From Flavobacterium sp. UBA6135 (lineage in GTDB: Bacteria; Bacteroidota; Bacteroidia; Flavobacteriales; Flavobacteriaceae), in contig NZ_DIVJ01000010.1 of NCBI RefSeq assembly GCF_002428305.1, forward strand, positions 186,001 through 250,000: a stretch of 64,000 nucleotides of DNA, in the 5' to 3' direction. This document shows, piece after piece, positions 35,106 to 44,661 of this stretch. Position numbers and translations under genes: made by a program. The first letter of the stretch is position 1; each line of letters opens with the position of its first letter. The notes under the pieces were generated by a model that was given only the letters and a program-made list of their open reading frames with translations, was not told the origin of the DNA and searched no databases.

Positions 35106-36647
35106 ATGGCAAAACAAGAAGATAATTTTAAGAATGTAATTTCACACGCAAAAGAATACGGGTTTATTTTTCCATCCAGTGAAATTTATGACGGTTTAAG
35201 TGCCGTTTACGATTATGCTCAAAACGGAGCAGAATTAAAGAAAAATATAAGAGAATATTGGTGGAAATCGATGGTGCAAATGCACGAAAACATCGTAGGT
35301 ATTGACGCTGCGATTTTTATGCATCCAACGACTTGGAAAGCTTCGGGTCACGTTGATGCCTTCAATGATCCGTTGATTGACAACAAAGATTCGAAAAAAA
35401 GATACCGTGCCGATGTTTTAATTGAGGATTATGCTGAAAAATTAAACCAAAAAGCACAAAAAGAGATTGACAAAGCCAGAGAACGTTTTGGTGATACATT
35501 TGACGAAGCTCAATATGTGACCACCAACCCTCGTGTGATGGAATACAAAGCCAAACAACGCGAAATTTTGGAAAGAATGGCTCGTTCTTTAGGTAATGAA
35601 GATTTAGCCGATGTAAAAGCATTAATTGAAGAATTAGAGATTGCTTGTCCGGAATCTGGTTCCCGAAATTGGACCGAAGTGCGTCAGTTTAACTTGATGT
35701 TCGGCACCAAATTAGGAGCTTCTGCCGACTCTGCGATGGATTTGTATTTGCGTCCGGAAACGGCTCAGGGCATTTTTGTGAATTTCTTAAACGTGCAAAA
35801 ATCGGGTCGTATGAAAATTCCATTTGGAATTGCTCAAACCGGAAAAGCGTTTAGAAACGAGATTGTAGCTCGTCAGTTCATCTTCCGTATGCGTGAATTT
35901 GAACAAATGGAAATGCAATTTTTTGTGAAACCGGGCGAAGAGATGAAATGGTATGACTACTGGAAAGAAACCCGTTTAAAATGGCATTTATCGCTTGGTT
36001 TAGGTAGAGAAAATTACCGTTTTCACGACCACGAAAAATTAGCTCATTATGCCAATGCAGCAGCAGATATCGAATTTAATTTCCCATTCGGATTCAAAGA
36101 ATTGGAAGGAATTCATTCCAGAACAGACTTCGATTTGAAAGCTCACGAACAATATTCAGGAAAGAAATTACAATATTTTGATACGGAAGAAAACAAAAAT
36201 TATGTTCCATACGTAGTAGAAACTTCAGTTGGTTTAGACCGAATGTTTTTGGCTGTTTTTGCCAATTCCTTAACAGAAGAAGCATTAGAAGACGGTTCAA
36301 CACGAACAGTTTTACGTTTACCTTCGGTTTTAGCTCCAACAAAAGCAGCTGTTTTACCTTTGGTTAAGAAAGACGGTTTACCTGAAATTTCAAGAAAAAT
36401 TGTAGAAGAATTGAAATGGGATTTCAATGTGGCGTATGATGAAAAAGATGCCGTAGGGCGTCGTTACAGAAGACAAGATGCCTTAGGAACACCATTTTGC
36501 ATTACAGTTGACCATCAAACCATAGAAGATGAAACAGTTACCATTCGTCATAGAGATTCAATGCAACAAGACCGTGTGAAAATTTCGGAATTAAGAGCTA
36601 TTATTGCGAATGATGTTTCGATGCGAAATTGGTTAATAAAAATGTAA
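35106..36647 (+). CDS. glyS: Glycyl-tRNA synthetase (class II, homodimeric type)
   Basis: A 513-residue enzyme that charges tRNA-Gly. It is the alpha2 eukaryote/Bacillus-type enzyme, not the alpha2beta2 form. Visible are the N-terminal SSEIYDGLSAVYDY signature near 20-33, PETAQGIFVNF near 218, class II motif 2 AFRNEIVARQFIFRMREFEQMEM near 247-269, motif 3 SVGLDRMFLAVF near 370, and the C-terminal anticodon-binding domain (VAYDEKDAVGRRYRRQD). Complete. The M48 gene starts 4 bp after it without a terminator and is probably co-transcribed. Confidence 0.95.
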   Translation: MAKQEDNFKNVISHAKEYGFIFPSSEIYDGLSAVYDYAQNGAELKKNIREYWWKSMVQMHENIVGIDAAIFMHPTTWKASGHVDAFNDPLIDNKDSKKRYRADVLIEDYAEKLNQKAQKEIDKARERFGDTFDEAQYVTTNPRVMEYKAKQREILERMARSLGNEDLADVKALIEELEIACPESGSRNWTEVRQFNLMFGTKLGASADSAMDLYLRPETAQGIFVNFLNVQKSGRMKIPFGIAQTGKAFRNEIVARQFIFRMREFEQMEMQFFVKPGEEMKWYDYWKETRLKWHLSLGLGRENYRFHDHEKLAHYANAAADIEFNFPFGFKELEGIHSRTDFDLKAHEQYSGKKLQYFDTEENKNYVPYVVETSVGLDRMFLAVFANSLTEEALEDGSTRTVLRLPSVLAPTKAAVLPLVKKDGLPEISRKIVEELKWDFNVAYDEKDAVGRRYRRQDALGTPFCITVDHQTIEDETVTIRHRDSMQQDRVKISELRAIIANDVSMRNWLIKM

Positions 36648-36651
36648 ACTA

Positions 36652-37950
36652 ATGAAAAAAGCGACGTATTTATTTGGTTTGATTTTTTTCCTTATTGGTT
36701 TGACAGTTTCCGGCCAACAAGAAACTGTCATAGATACAACAGACAAAGCGTATCGTAATTTGTTGGAATTAAAATATTTAGAAATCACCTCTAAAACAGA
36801 ATTAAAACTTAAAAATTTACCAGATAAAAAGGTTCGGAAATATCTTGTAGATGCATATCCTGAGAAGAAAAAAGAATTTTTAAATCTTATTAAAAAAGGA
36901 GTTTTTGTGGAGGATGAAAAATATTCTCCTTTGCTAAAGTCTACTTTTGAGGAAATAAAAAATGCAAATTCAGATTATGATTTAAGTGATATTCTTGTTT
37001 TACTTTCGCTAAACGAACAGGCAAACGCATACAATTATGGCGATGGTATTATTGTCATCAATCTTCCTTTAGCTCATAATTTGGATAATGAGTATCAGTT
37101 GGCTTATGTAATGTCTCACGAAATTGCTCATCAGTTATTAGATCATGTAAATATTTCAATGTTTAAGAATGCTGAATTAAATACTTCTAAAGGTGTTCAA
37201 AATCAATCAAAAGAAATTGAAAAAGAAAAATTCAACAAACAAAAAAAGGCAGAAACCTATCTTAAGAAATTAGTTTACAGTTCAAGAGAAGGTCGAAGAA
37301 AACACGAACATCAGGCAGATTCTCTGGGGTTTATACTTTTTAACAAAGCTTATCCAAAACATATGGAAGTGGCTTTAAATGCCCTGAGACTTTTAAAAAC
37401 AATTGATGAAGAGAAAGATTCTTTAGTGTCAGAAAATTATAAAAGAGTATTTACAACACCCAATCAAAACTTTAAAGATGAATGGTTGATAAGCAATAAA
37501 TTGGCCAATTATAATTACAGTAATACTATTCGTTTTTGGGAGGTTGATTCTTTACGAACTCATCCCGACATTGATACTAGAATTAATTTTTTGAAACGCA
37601 CTTTCAATATAAGCCCTTCTAATGAAGTAATTAATTTCTCACCTTACAATAAAATAAAAAAAGACGCAAACAAAGAGTATGTCTTGATTCTTTATTTTCA
37701 GGAAGAATATGGCAAGTCACTTTATCACACGTTAATTTCTTTAAAATACAGTCCGGACGATGTTTTTTACAAGAAGATGTTACATGATAATTTGAACAAA
37801 CTAAGAGAGGCAAGAAATAATTATACTCTGAATCGTTTTTTAGATACAGAAAACCCAAAATTTTCCAAGAGTTATAATTCTTTTTTAAGCTTTATTAGAA
37901 ACCTTCGAAAAGCAGAATTTAATGAAATTACAGAGCATTATAAATACTAA
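36652..37950 (+). CDS. M48 family metalloprotease, exported
   Basis: A 432-residue zinc protease with a signal peptide (about 1-21, ends TVSGQ). The HEIAH zinc motif is at about 155-159 in MSHEIAHQLLDH, and the third ligand Glu is in HEHQADSLGF near 218. There are no membrane helices beyond the signal, so this resembles the soluble periplasmic BepA/LoiP-like group rather than HtpX. It may take part in envelope protein quality control. The C-terminal 150 residues are helical without a recognised domain. It lies in a run with glyS (4 bp upstream) and the exported protein at 37963 (12 bp downstream). Confidence 0.87.
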   Translation: MKKATYLFGLIFFLIGLTVSGQQETVIDTTDKAYRNLLELKYLEITSKTELKLKNLPDKKVRKYLVDAYPEKKKEFLNLIKKGVFVEDEKYSPLLKSTFEEIKNANSDYDLSDILVLLSLNEQANAYNYGDGIIVINLPLAHNLDNEYQLAYVMSHEIAHQLLDHVNISMFKNAELNTSKGVQNQSKEIEKEKFNKQKKAETYLKKLVYSSREGRRKHEHQADSLGFILFNKAYPKHMEVALNALRLLKTIDEEKDSLVSENYKRVFTTPNQNFKDEWLISNKLANYNYSNTIRFWEVDSLRTHPDIDTRINFLKRTFNISPSNEVINFSPYNKIKKDANKEYVLILYFQEEYGKSLYHTLISLKYSPDDVFYKKMLHDNLNKLREARNNYTLNRFLDTENPKFSKSYNSFLSFIRNLRKAEFNEITEHYKY

Positions 37951-37962
37951 ATCAACCACTAA

Positions 37963-39522
37963 ATGAAAAAAACATTACTTTTTTGTACAATGCTGTTTTG
38001 CTTAAATGCGACTGCACAAATCAATCGATTAAGCGAAATCAGTTCAGGTAAAATGCTTGACTCTGAAATCATATATGAAAATAAAGGAGAAGATGTATAT
38101 GGCTATTTGCTCCTTTATCAAAAAGATATCGTTGAAAAAAATAAATTTGAATTAGAAGTGGTTTTGTTAGATAAAAACTTAAATAAAGTTTCTTCTGCTA
38201 TATTTGAAAAGAAGAATACCGCTCAAATGAAAAATTTTATATTAATTCAAGCGGGTCAACAAAACATGAAACAATCGGTAACAAAAATGTTGTATGCCGT
38301 AAAGATGGGCGATAAAATTGTAATTTGTATGATTGATCGTGGAGTAAGCCCTGTAGAGGAGTATATCGATTTAGATTTAAAGACAAATACACTTTCAGAG
38401 CCTTATTGTTTTGTAGATTTTAAAACCTATAAAAGAACTGAAGCAGATTTAAAAGACGTTAGCTTTCACTTTAAAACAAAAACAGCCAGTTATATTTCAG
38501 ATAATTTTTTTGCAATTGAAAAGAAATTTGGTTCTAATCCCAATAAACCTAATTACAGAAAAAAAAGTACGTTACATTTTTATGACAAAGACTTTAATAC
38601 GTTGTTTGAGTATAAATATGATAAATCACCTACAAAAAATGGCAGTACAGATATAAGTGTTGTTGCTGATAACGAAAATTATATTTTGTGCTACAAAACT
38701 GAAAGCAAAAAAGATAAGGATAAAAAGCCTTTTAATTACTTTGTAATTATTGATAAAAATAATGGAGTAGAGAAAAGCACCATAAAATTTGAATCAGATT
38801 TATATGACTTTTCATATGGTTCTGCAAAATTTGTAAACAATGAAGTGCATTTTTCAGGTCATTTTAGAAAGAAAGGGTCTGTTTTTAGCAGTAAAAAACA
38901 TTTAGGCTTTTATCATGGGGTTTTTGATATTGAAACCGGAAAACAAAAAAAACTTAATGTTGCTAAGTTTACAGATTTTGCTTCTTATTATAAATCGATA
39001 ACTCCAAATGGTAATATTAAGAAAGAAGGTTATTTGCACCCATTACATCATTATTATACTAAAGAAGGAAAATTGGTAATGGTAACAGAAACTTTTAGTG
39101 ATTTTAAAAATCCTACCATTGGAAACATGTATTTGCTTGAATTTGATTCGAATATGAAGATTTCTACATTTCAGAAAATAGATAAAACTCCTCGTACATA
39201 TAAATACTATAGAGGAAACGGATACCTTCTGGCTAAATTCGGACTATTTGATTACCTGTATGCTCAAAAGTTACAAGATGTAGATAATGGATTTGTTCTT
39301 TTTTATGCCAATAATGAAAAAGAAGGTAAACGGGGGAAGAAAAAGCCAGATTATAAATTAGGTATTGTAACTTACATTGACGGAAAATTTGAAAATGAAA
39401 AAATAAGTTTAAAAACTTCAGACGGACAAATTTACCCAATGAAAGCAAAAAACGGTTATATTATGTTACGAGAAGTTTCAAATAATGATGTTGAGTTTAG
39501 GTTAGAGAAAATTAACTATTAG
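37963..39522 (+). CDS. Exported beta-rich protein of unknown function
   Basis: A 519-residue protein with a signal peptide (about 1-19, ends NATAQ). The mature part has repeating beta-strand segments of the type seen in beta-propellers (KSTLHFYDKDFNTLFEYKYD; KHLGFYHGVFDIETGKQKK) but no catalytic motif that I recognise. It is 12 bp behind the M48 protease gene and probably expressed with it. A terminator hairpin follows at 39572. Confidence 0.65.
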   Translation: MKKTLLFCTMLFCLNATAQINRLSEISSGKMLDSEIIYENKGEDVYGYLLLYQKDIVEKNKFELEVVLLDKNLNKVSSAIFEKKNTAQMKNFILIQAGQQNMKQSVTKMLYAVKMGDKIVICMIDRGVSPVEEYIDLDLKTNTLSEPYCFVDFKTYKRTEADLKDVSFHFKTKTASYISDNFFAIEKKFGSNPNKPNYRKKSTLHFYDKDFNTLFEYKYDKSPTKNGSTDISVVADNENYILCYKTESKKDKDKKPFNYFVIIDKNNGVEKSTIKFESDLYDFSYGSAKFVNNEVHFSGHFRKKGSVFSSKKHLGFYHGVFDIETGKQKKLNVAKFTDFASYYKSITPNGNIKKEGYLHPLHHYYTKEGKLVMVTETFSDFKNPTIGNMYLLEFDSNMKISTFQKIDKTPRTYKYYRGNGYLLAKFGLFDYLYAQKLQDVDNGFVLFYANNEKEGKRGKKKPDYKLGIVTYIDGKFENEKISLKTSDGQIYPMKAKNGYIMLREVSNNDVEFRLEKINY

Positions 39523-39571
39523 TCTATTTTTATCTATAGAATAAAAATGTAATAACCATTCAATAATATGT

Positions 39572-39605
39572 AATAAGGCTTTCCAATTGGGAAGCCTTAT
39601 TTGTT
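39572..39605 (+). terminator. Rho-independent terminator
   Basis: AATAAGGCTTTCC pairs with GGGAAGCCTTATT around AATT (39572-39601), followed by a short T-rich tail. Near-symmetrical. Confidence 0.8.
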
Positions 39606-39613
39606 TAAATTTG
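39606..39613 (+). promoter_or_regulatory. Candidate -7 element of the LytS-like kinase gene
   Basis: TAAATTTG just beyond the terminator, 17 bp before the ATG at 39631. It rules out the in-frame TTG at 39601 as the start codon. Confidence 0.5.
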
Positions 39614-39630
39614 CAAGACATTTTCAGATT

Positions 39631-40398
39631 ATGGAATCCAATGATTTTCAATTTTACTTTTATTTTTTAGTTGCTGCACTTGTTTTGGTGGTGGGAATAG
39701 CTCTTTTTTTGGGATATAAATTAGTTAAATCTTTAAAAAGAAAAGAAGCTATTGAGATGCAATTTCAACAATTAGAAGATAAAGTTAACAATTTGCAATT
39801 GGAAACTTTGGAAGCAAAACTTAATCCGCATTTGTTTAAAAATATTTTGAATTCTATTCAATCTCACGCTTATCAAACGTATTTTGCTTTGGATAAACTG
39901 GCCAATGTGTTGGATTATATTTTGTATGAAAGCAGAAAAAAATTTGTCACGCCAAAAGAAGAAATTGAATTTGCCTGTAATTTGATAGAAATCAATAAAA
40001 TAAAAGTGAGTCCGCTTTTCGAATTAAAAGTAAAAATGAAAGTGAATGAAGAGGAATTGCTTTATAACCAAAAGTTAATTGCTCCGATGATTTCCATAGA
40101 CATGATTGAAAACGCCTTTAAACATGCCGATTTACAAAGTGCCGATGCCTTTATTTCCATTGTATTTGAATTTAAAGAAAGTGTTTTCTATTTAACAGTT
40201 TCCAATAAAATTTCAGGAAAATCAAAATTGCCCAAAGACAAAGGCGGTTTTGGAACCCAAACCTTAGAACAAAGACTAAAAATTATCTACAAAGATCATT
40301 TTAAACTGGATCGATTTGTAGAAAAAGACGTTTATATTTCACATTTAAAAATTAATCTCCTTGAACACAAAGCTGAAATGCTTGCTACTCGACGATGA
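39631..40398 (+). CDS. LytS/YehU-type sensor histidine kinase
   Basis: A 255-residue kinase with a single N-terminal membrane helix (FYFYFLVAALVLVVGIALFLGY) and a His_kinase domain typical of LytS-type enzymes. The phospho-acceptor His 67 sits in LNPHLFKNILNSI, followed by the LDYILYESRKKFVTPKEEI block. A short HATPase region follows (MISIDMIENAFKHA, then KDKGGFGTQTLEQRL). There is no sensory domain, so the signal is probably sensed in or near the membrane. The ATG at 39631 is chosen because the -7 element overlaps the earlier TTG. The gene overlaps its response regulator by 38 nt. Confidence 0.85.
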   Translation: MESNDFQFYFYFLVAALVLVVGIALFLGYKLVKSLKRKEAIEMQFQQLEDKVNNLQLETLEAKLNPHLFKNILNSIQSHAYQTYFALDKLANVLDYILYESRKKFVTPKEEIEFACNLIEINKIKVSPLFELKVKMKVNEEELLYNQKLIAPMISIDMIENAFKHADLQSADAFISIVFEFKESVFYLTVSNKISGKSKLPKDKGGFGTQTLEQRLKIIYKDHFKLDRFVEKDVYISHLKINLLEHKAEMLATRR

Positions 40399-41077
40399 GT
40401 TGCCCGGATTAACTTATTTGAAAATGCTTTGCGAACAAATTCCTGAATTGGAAGTCGTCAAAGCATTTAATAATCCCGATGTGTTTTTAAGTGAAATTCC
40501 TGAATTAGATTTCGATTTGTGCATTTTAGACATCGAAATGCCAATGATTTCGGGCATTGAAGTAGCAAATCTATTACAAGGAAAACTAATTATTTTTGCC
40601 ACAGCTTACAAGGAATTTGCGTTGGAAGCTTTTGAATTGGATGCCGTGGATTATCTGCAAAAACCCATCAAAAAAGAGCGATTGCAAATGGCTGTTCAAA
40701 AGGCATTGAAAAGAAGTCAATTGCAAAATCCACCCAAAAAATATGTGCAACTACAAGCAGATAAAGGCAAAATACTATTATACTTCGACAAAATCAACTA
40801 CATCAAAACCGCTTCCATTGACAGCAGAGATAAGGAAGTTGTGATGGATGATGGTTCTGTAATCGTTTTAAAAAATATTTCATTTGAAAAATTGTTGGAA
40901 TTCCTTCCTTCAACAGATTTTTGCCGAATTAATAAACATGAAATCATCAAACTTAGTGTTGTTCAATTTTTTTCTGCTGACCAAATTACTACAAATTGGA
41001 TTCAAAAAGGAAAGAATGTTGTACTCATGTTAGGGAATACATACAAAAACGATTTCCTCTCTAAGGTAAAATTATAA
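40361..41077 (+). CDS. LytTR-type response regulator
   Basis: A 238-residue regulator: receiver domain at 1-120 with the acidic pair in LLLDDE near 9-13 and the phospho-acceptor Asp 57 in CILDIEMP, then a C-terminal LytTR DNA-binding domain (FDKINYIKTASIDSRDKEVVM; DFCRINKHEIIKL). It starts at TTG 40361 inside the kinase gene; the frame has no ATG between the preceding TAA and the receiver. This extensive overlap indicates tight coupling with the kinase at 39631. Targets are unknown. Confidence 0.86.
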   Translation: MNTKLKCLLLDDELPGLTYLKMLCEQIPELEVVKAFNNPDVFLSEIPELDFDLCILDIEMPMISGIEVANLLQGKLIIFATAYKEFALEAFELDAVDYLQKPIKKERLQMAVQKALKRSQLQNPPKKYVQLQADKGKILLYFDKINYIKTASIDSRDKEVVMDDGSVIVLKNISFEKLLEFLPSTDFCRINKHEIIKLSVVQFFSADQITTNWIQKGKNVVLMLGNTYKNDFLSKVKL

Positions 41078-41186
41078 TTTCATTACACTTTTTTTCTCTT
41101 TCATTACAATCTTCAAGTTGTTGTTTACAACAGAACAATGCATTTAGTTTTTATATCGGATTTTTGGGCAATAAAATTTTATAGTC

Positions 41187-41903
41187 ATGGAAATGATATG
41201 TCCAAATGATTTTTATTGGTTGCAAAAAAACAACCTTCTAAACAAAATGAAGGAATATTTTTTGAAAAGTACTTGTAAGCCTTTACAGTATCCCAAAACA
41301 TTAGTTCAAAATTGTCAAGGTCTTTTTTTTCAGAACAAAAAAGTTAAAACATTACTTTTTTCTACGGATATGGCTATTATAGAAAATATTGAAGCGGATG
41401 CAGTTTTGGCGGTTTATCCATTTTCTCCTTCAGAGCGGATTATGAAATCGATTATCTCTTTTTCAAACAAACCTGTTATATGTGGTGTGGGTGGCGGATT
41501 AACAAAAGGGAAAAAGTCGCTTGATATGGCTATGGCTGCAGAACAAATGGGAGCTGCTGCTGTAATTGTCAATCAGCCGTTTTTAAATAAAGATATTGAG
41601 ACTATCAAGCGAAACATTTCTATTCCCGTAATTTCTAGTGTTTCTACAGCTGAATTTTCTTTTCAAAACAGAATAAATTCCGGGGTTGATATCTTTCATA
41701 TCACTGGCGGTCAAAACACCAATCAAATCATTCAAAAAATTAAACACATAAGTCCACTTTTTCCAATTATCGCCACAAGCGGAAAAACGAGAGAAAGTGT
41801 AAAATCTTCTGTTCAATCTGGAGTTAATGCCATTGTTTTAACTCCTCCAACAAATGGAGAACTGTTTAAATCGATTATGAATCAATATAGAAATGGGAAA
41901 TAA
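41187..41903 (+). CDS. Putative TIM-barrel protein of unknown function
   Basis: A 238-residue protein whose alternating beta/alpha pattern (ADAVLAVYPFS, PVICGVGGGLTKG, MGAAAVIVNQPF, IPVISSVST, VDIFHITGGQN, FPIIATSGK, VNAIVLTPPTN) reads as a small (beta/alpha)8 barrel. It resembles the phosphate-binding barrels of aldolase, NanE or ThiG-like families. I cannot name the reaction; no catalytic Lys or Asp set can be assigned with confidence. No signal peptide. The next gene overlaps its end by 11 nt. Confidence 0.6.
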   Translation: MEMICPNDFYWLQKNNLLNKMKEYFLKSTCKPLQYPKTLVQNCQGLFFQNKKVKTLLFSTDMAIIENIEADAVLAVYPFSPSERIMKSIISFSNKPVICGVGGGLTKGKKSLDMAMAAEQMGAAAVIVNQPFLNKDIETIKRNISIPVISSVSTAEFSFQNRINSGVDIFHITGGQNTNQIIQKIKHISPLFPIIATSGKTRESVKSSVQSGVNAIVLTPPTNGELFKSIMNQYRNGK

Positions 41904-42321
41904 TATTTGGAAATTAGTTAACAATAGCAAGTTCCTTTTACTGATAATCGTGTTTTTTTCAACGAATGTTGAAGCACAAGAGCCAAAAGTTGATTTTGCA
42001 TTTTACGACGGAATCGTAATTATGGGATATGTTGATCAGGGAGGTTTTTTAAACTTTACCGGGCCAAACGTAAATTTTAGCACAAACAATTCAAAATTTA
42101 TCTTAGGAATGTTGCCTTCGTTACGATTTAAAGAAGATAACAACACACCAAAAAACGCTTTTGTAACACCTAATTTAGGCGTAGGTTTAACTTATTCTTA
42201 CCGATTTCTTGCAATTCAAATGCCTATATACTACAATGCTAAGACAGCTACAAATGATGGAAAATGGCGTATAGGATTAGGATTAGGAATTAGACTAAAC
42301 TCACTAAATAAAAAACCATAA
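41893..42321 (+). CDS. Small exported, probably beta-barrel-like protein
   Basis: A 142-residue protein with a signal peptide (about 1-28, ends NVEAQ). The mature part has short amphipathic strands rich in Gly and aromatic residues (FAFYDGIVIMGYVDQGGFLNF; NLGVGLTYSYRFLAIQMPIYYN; WRIGLGLGIRLNSL), which suggests a small outer membrane barrel or half barrel. No family recognised. It overlaps the TIM-barrel gene by 11 nt and precedes the antiporter gene by 4 bp, so all three should be co-expressed. Confidence 0.6.
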   Translation: MGNNIWKLVNNSKFLLLIIVFFSTNVEAQEPKVDFAFYDGIVIMGYVDQGGFLNFTGPNVNFSTNNSKFILGMLPSLRFKEDNNTPKNAFVTPNLGVGLTYSYRFLAIQMPIYYNAKTATNDGKWRIGLGLGIRLNSLNKKP

Positions 42322-42325
42322 ACAA

Positions 42326-44599
42326 ATGAAAAACTTTAAAAACTCATTCTTTTACATTTTAATCATTGGTGGTTTTTCTGCCTTAATGTATTGGATTGCC
42401 GTTCAAGGCGAAAAACTTGAATACAATAGAAATATTGAAGTCGTTTCTACCAATTTATCACAATGGGATTCGTTTTTAGAATCAATTACGCACAACATTC
42501 ATCATCCCTTAGCGATATTATTGGCTCAAATTGTGACTATTATTTTAGTGGCCAGAATGTTTGGTTGGATTTGCAAAAAAATCGGTCAACCTTCGGTTAT
42601 TGGTGAAATTATTGCCGGAATTGTTCTAGGACCTTCGTTATTCGGCATGTATTTTCCTGAATTTTCAGCCAATCTTTTTCCTGCTGAGTCATTGGGAAAT
42701 TTGCAATTTCTGAGCCAAATAGGGCTTATTTTATTCATGTTTGTCATCGGAATGGAGTTAGACCTCAAAGTGCTTCAAAACAAAGCTCATGACGCAGTTG
42801 TAGTGAGTCATGCCAGTATCATTATTCCGTTTGCTTTAGGTATGGGATTGGCTTATTATATTTATGAATCGTTTGCTCCCGAAGGAGTTCAATTTGCTTC
42901 TTTCGGCTTGTTTTTGGGAATTGCGATGAGTATTACGGCTTTTCCGGTTTTAGCAAGAATTGTTCAAGAAAGAGGTTTGCATAAAACCCGCTTAGGAACC
43001 ATGGTTATCACTTGTGCTGCTGCTGATGATATTACGGCGTGGTGTTTGTTGGCTGCCGTAATTGCTATCGTGAAAGCTGGTTCTTTTGTAAGTTCGCTTT
43101 ACATCATAGGTTTAGCAGCCATTTATGTGTTGTTGATGCTAAAATTGGTACGTCCGTTTTTGAAAAGAGTAGGCGATTTATATGCCACAAAAGAAAAATT
43201 GAGTAAACCAGTCGTAGCTATCTTTTTTGTAACGCTGATTGTTTCTTCGTATGCTACTGAAATTATTGGTATTCACGCCTTGTTTGGTGCGTTTATGGCG
43301 GGTGCAATTATGCCGGATAATATGCGATTTAGAACTCTTTTTATCGAAAAAGTAGAAGATGTTTCCATTGTATTGCTTTTGCCATTATTCTTTGTTTTTA
43401 CAGGTTTGCGAACGCAAATCGGACTTTTAAATGATCCTTATTTGTGGAAAGTGACGGGTTTAATCATTTTAGTGGCAGTTGTTGGAAAATTTGTGGGAAG
43501 TGCTTTAGCGGCTAAGTATGTTGGTCAAAATTGGCGAGATAGTTTAACCATCGGTGCGTTGATGAACACCAGAGGTTTAATGGAATTAGTGGTTTTAAAC
43601 ATTGGTTTTGATTTAGGAGTTCTTACGCCCGAAGTTTTTGCAATGATGGTGATTATGGCACTCGTAACCACATTTATGACTGGTCCTGCACTGAATTTAA
43701 TTGACAGATTTTTCAAAAAACAAACTGATGAAACCATTCCGGCAGAAGTGATTGATGCCGGAAAATATAAAGTGTTGATTTCGTTTGGTGATGCTAAAAA
43801 CGGTAAAGCTCTTTTGCGTTTAAGTCATTTTTTTACCAAAAAGCAAGGTGAAAATGCATTAATTACCGCCATGCACCTGACACCTACCAGCGAAATCAAT
43901 CAAATTAACATTGAAAACTATGAAAAAGAAAGTTTTGAACCCATTTTAAACGAAGCTCATAATAGTAATCAAAAGGTTTCCACTTTTTTTAAAATATCAA
44001 ATGATATTGATTCTGATATTTCCAAAACGGCCAATCAAGGCGATTTTGATTTGCTTTTAATCGGTTTAGGGCAATCAATGTTTGAAGGAAGTTTTTTAGG
44101 TAAAATTTTAGGATTTACTACCAGAATAATTACTCCCAATCGAATTTTTAATACAATTGCAGGAAAGGAAAACATTTTTGAAGAATCTATTTTTGATGAA
44201 AGAACGCGGCAAATTTTGATGAAAACTGAAGTTCCTGTGGGGATTTTAGTCGATAAGAAATTCACTAAAGCGGATGTTGTTTTTGTGCCCGTTTTTGATA
44301 AAAATGATGCTTTTTTGATTTCGTATGCTCAAAAATTAATTCATAACAACGAAGCACAAGTAACCATATTAGATTCAACCGGATTTATTAAGAATAATGC
44401 AGATATTAAAGAAATGATTCGTTCCATTGAACAAAAAGCTCCTAATCATATAACGGTTATGAACGAACAAAAAATTGAAAAAGAGTTTTTACTCAAACAA
44501 GATTTGATGTTGATAAGTCTCAATAGTTGGAAAAAATTGGTTGAAACCAGAGGAATTTGGTTGAGCAACACGCCTTCAACTCTTATAATTCAGAAATAA
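42326..44599 (+). CDS. CPA2 family cation:proton antiporter (KefB-like)
   Basis: A 757-residue inner membrane protein. One N-terminal helix (SFFYILIIGGFSALMYWIAV) precedes a Na+/H+ exchanger domain of about 12 helices from residue 60 to 455. Family features are GEIIAGIVLGPSLFG near 92-106, the unwound AADDITAW ion-site segment near 231-238, and HALFGAFMAGAIMP. Residues 470-757 are a cytoplasmic regulatory region resembling two universal-stress-protein-like domains rather than a TrkA-N domain. It probably exports K+ or Na+ in exchange for H+. It follows the 41893 gene by 4 bp and has a strong terminator. Confidence 0.88.
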   Translation: MKNFKNSFFYILIIGGFSALMYWIAVQGEKLEYNRNIEVVSTNLSQWDSFLESITHNIHHPLAILLAQIVTIILVARMFGWICKKIGQPSVIGEIIAGIVLGPSLFGMYFPEFSANLFPAESLGNLQFLSQIGLILFMFVIGMELDLKVLQNKAHDAVVVSHASIIIPFALGMGLAYYIYESFAPEGVQFASFGLFLGIAMSITAFPVLARIVQERGLHKTRLGTMVITCAAADDITAWCLLAAVIAIVKAGSFVSSLYIIGLAAIYVLLMLKLVRPFLKRVGDLYATKEKLSKPVVAIFFVTLIVSSYATEIIGIHALFGAFMAGAIMPDNMRFRTLFIEKVEDVSIVLLLPLFFVFTGLRTQIGLLNDPYLWKVTGLIILVAVVGKFVGSALAAKYVGQNWRDSLTIGALMNTRGLMELVVLNIGFDLGVLTPEVFAMMVIMALVTTFMTGPALNLIDRFFKKQTDETIPAEVIDAGKYKVLISFGDAKNGKALLRLSHFFTKKQGENALITAMHLTPTSEINQINIENYEKESFEPILNEAHNSNQKVSTFFKISNDIDSDISKTANQGDFDLLLIGLGQSMFEGSFLGKILGFTTRIITPNRIFNTIAGKENIFEESIFDERTRQILMKTEVPVGILVDKKFTKADVVFVPVFDKNDAFLISYAQKLIHNNEAQVTILDSTGFIKNNADIKEMIRSIEQKAPNHITVMNEQKIEKEFLLKQDLMLISLNSWKKLVETRGIWLSNTPSTLIIQK

Positions 44600-44624
44600 A
44601 CAAATCTATTGATTTGTAAAAAAT

Positions 44625-44661
44625 AAAAAATCCCAAACTCATTTGAATTTGGGATTTTTTT
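44625..44661 (+). terminator. Terminator of the antiporter operon
   Basis: AAAAAATCCCAAA (44625-44637) pairs with TTTGGGATTTTTT (44648-44660) around a 10-nt loop. Confidence 0.9.

Noticed and set aside
41101..41160. Inverted repeat GTTGTTTACAAC region as an operator
   Set aside because: The pairing is short and AT-rich, with no clear promoter geometry; could be chance.
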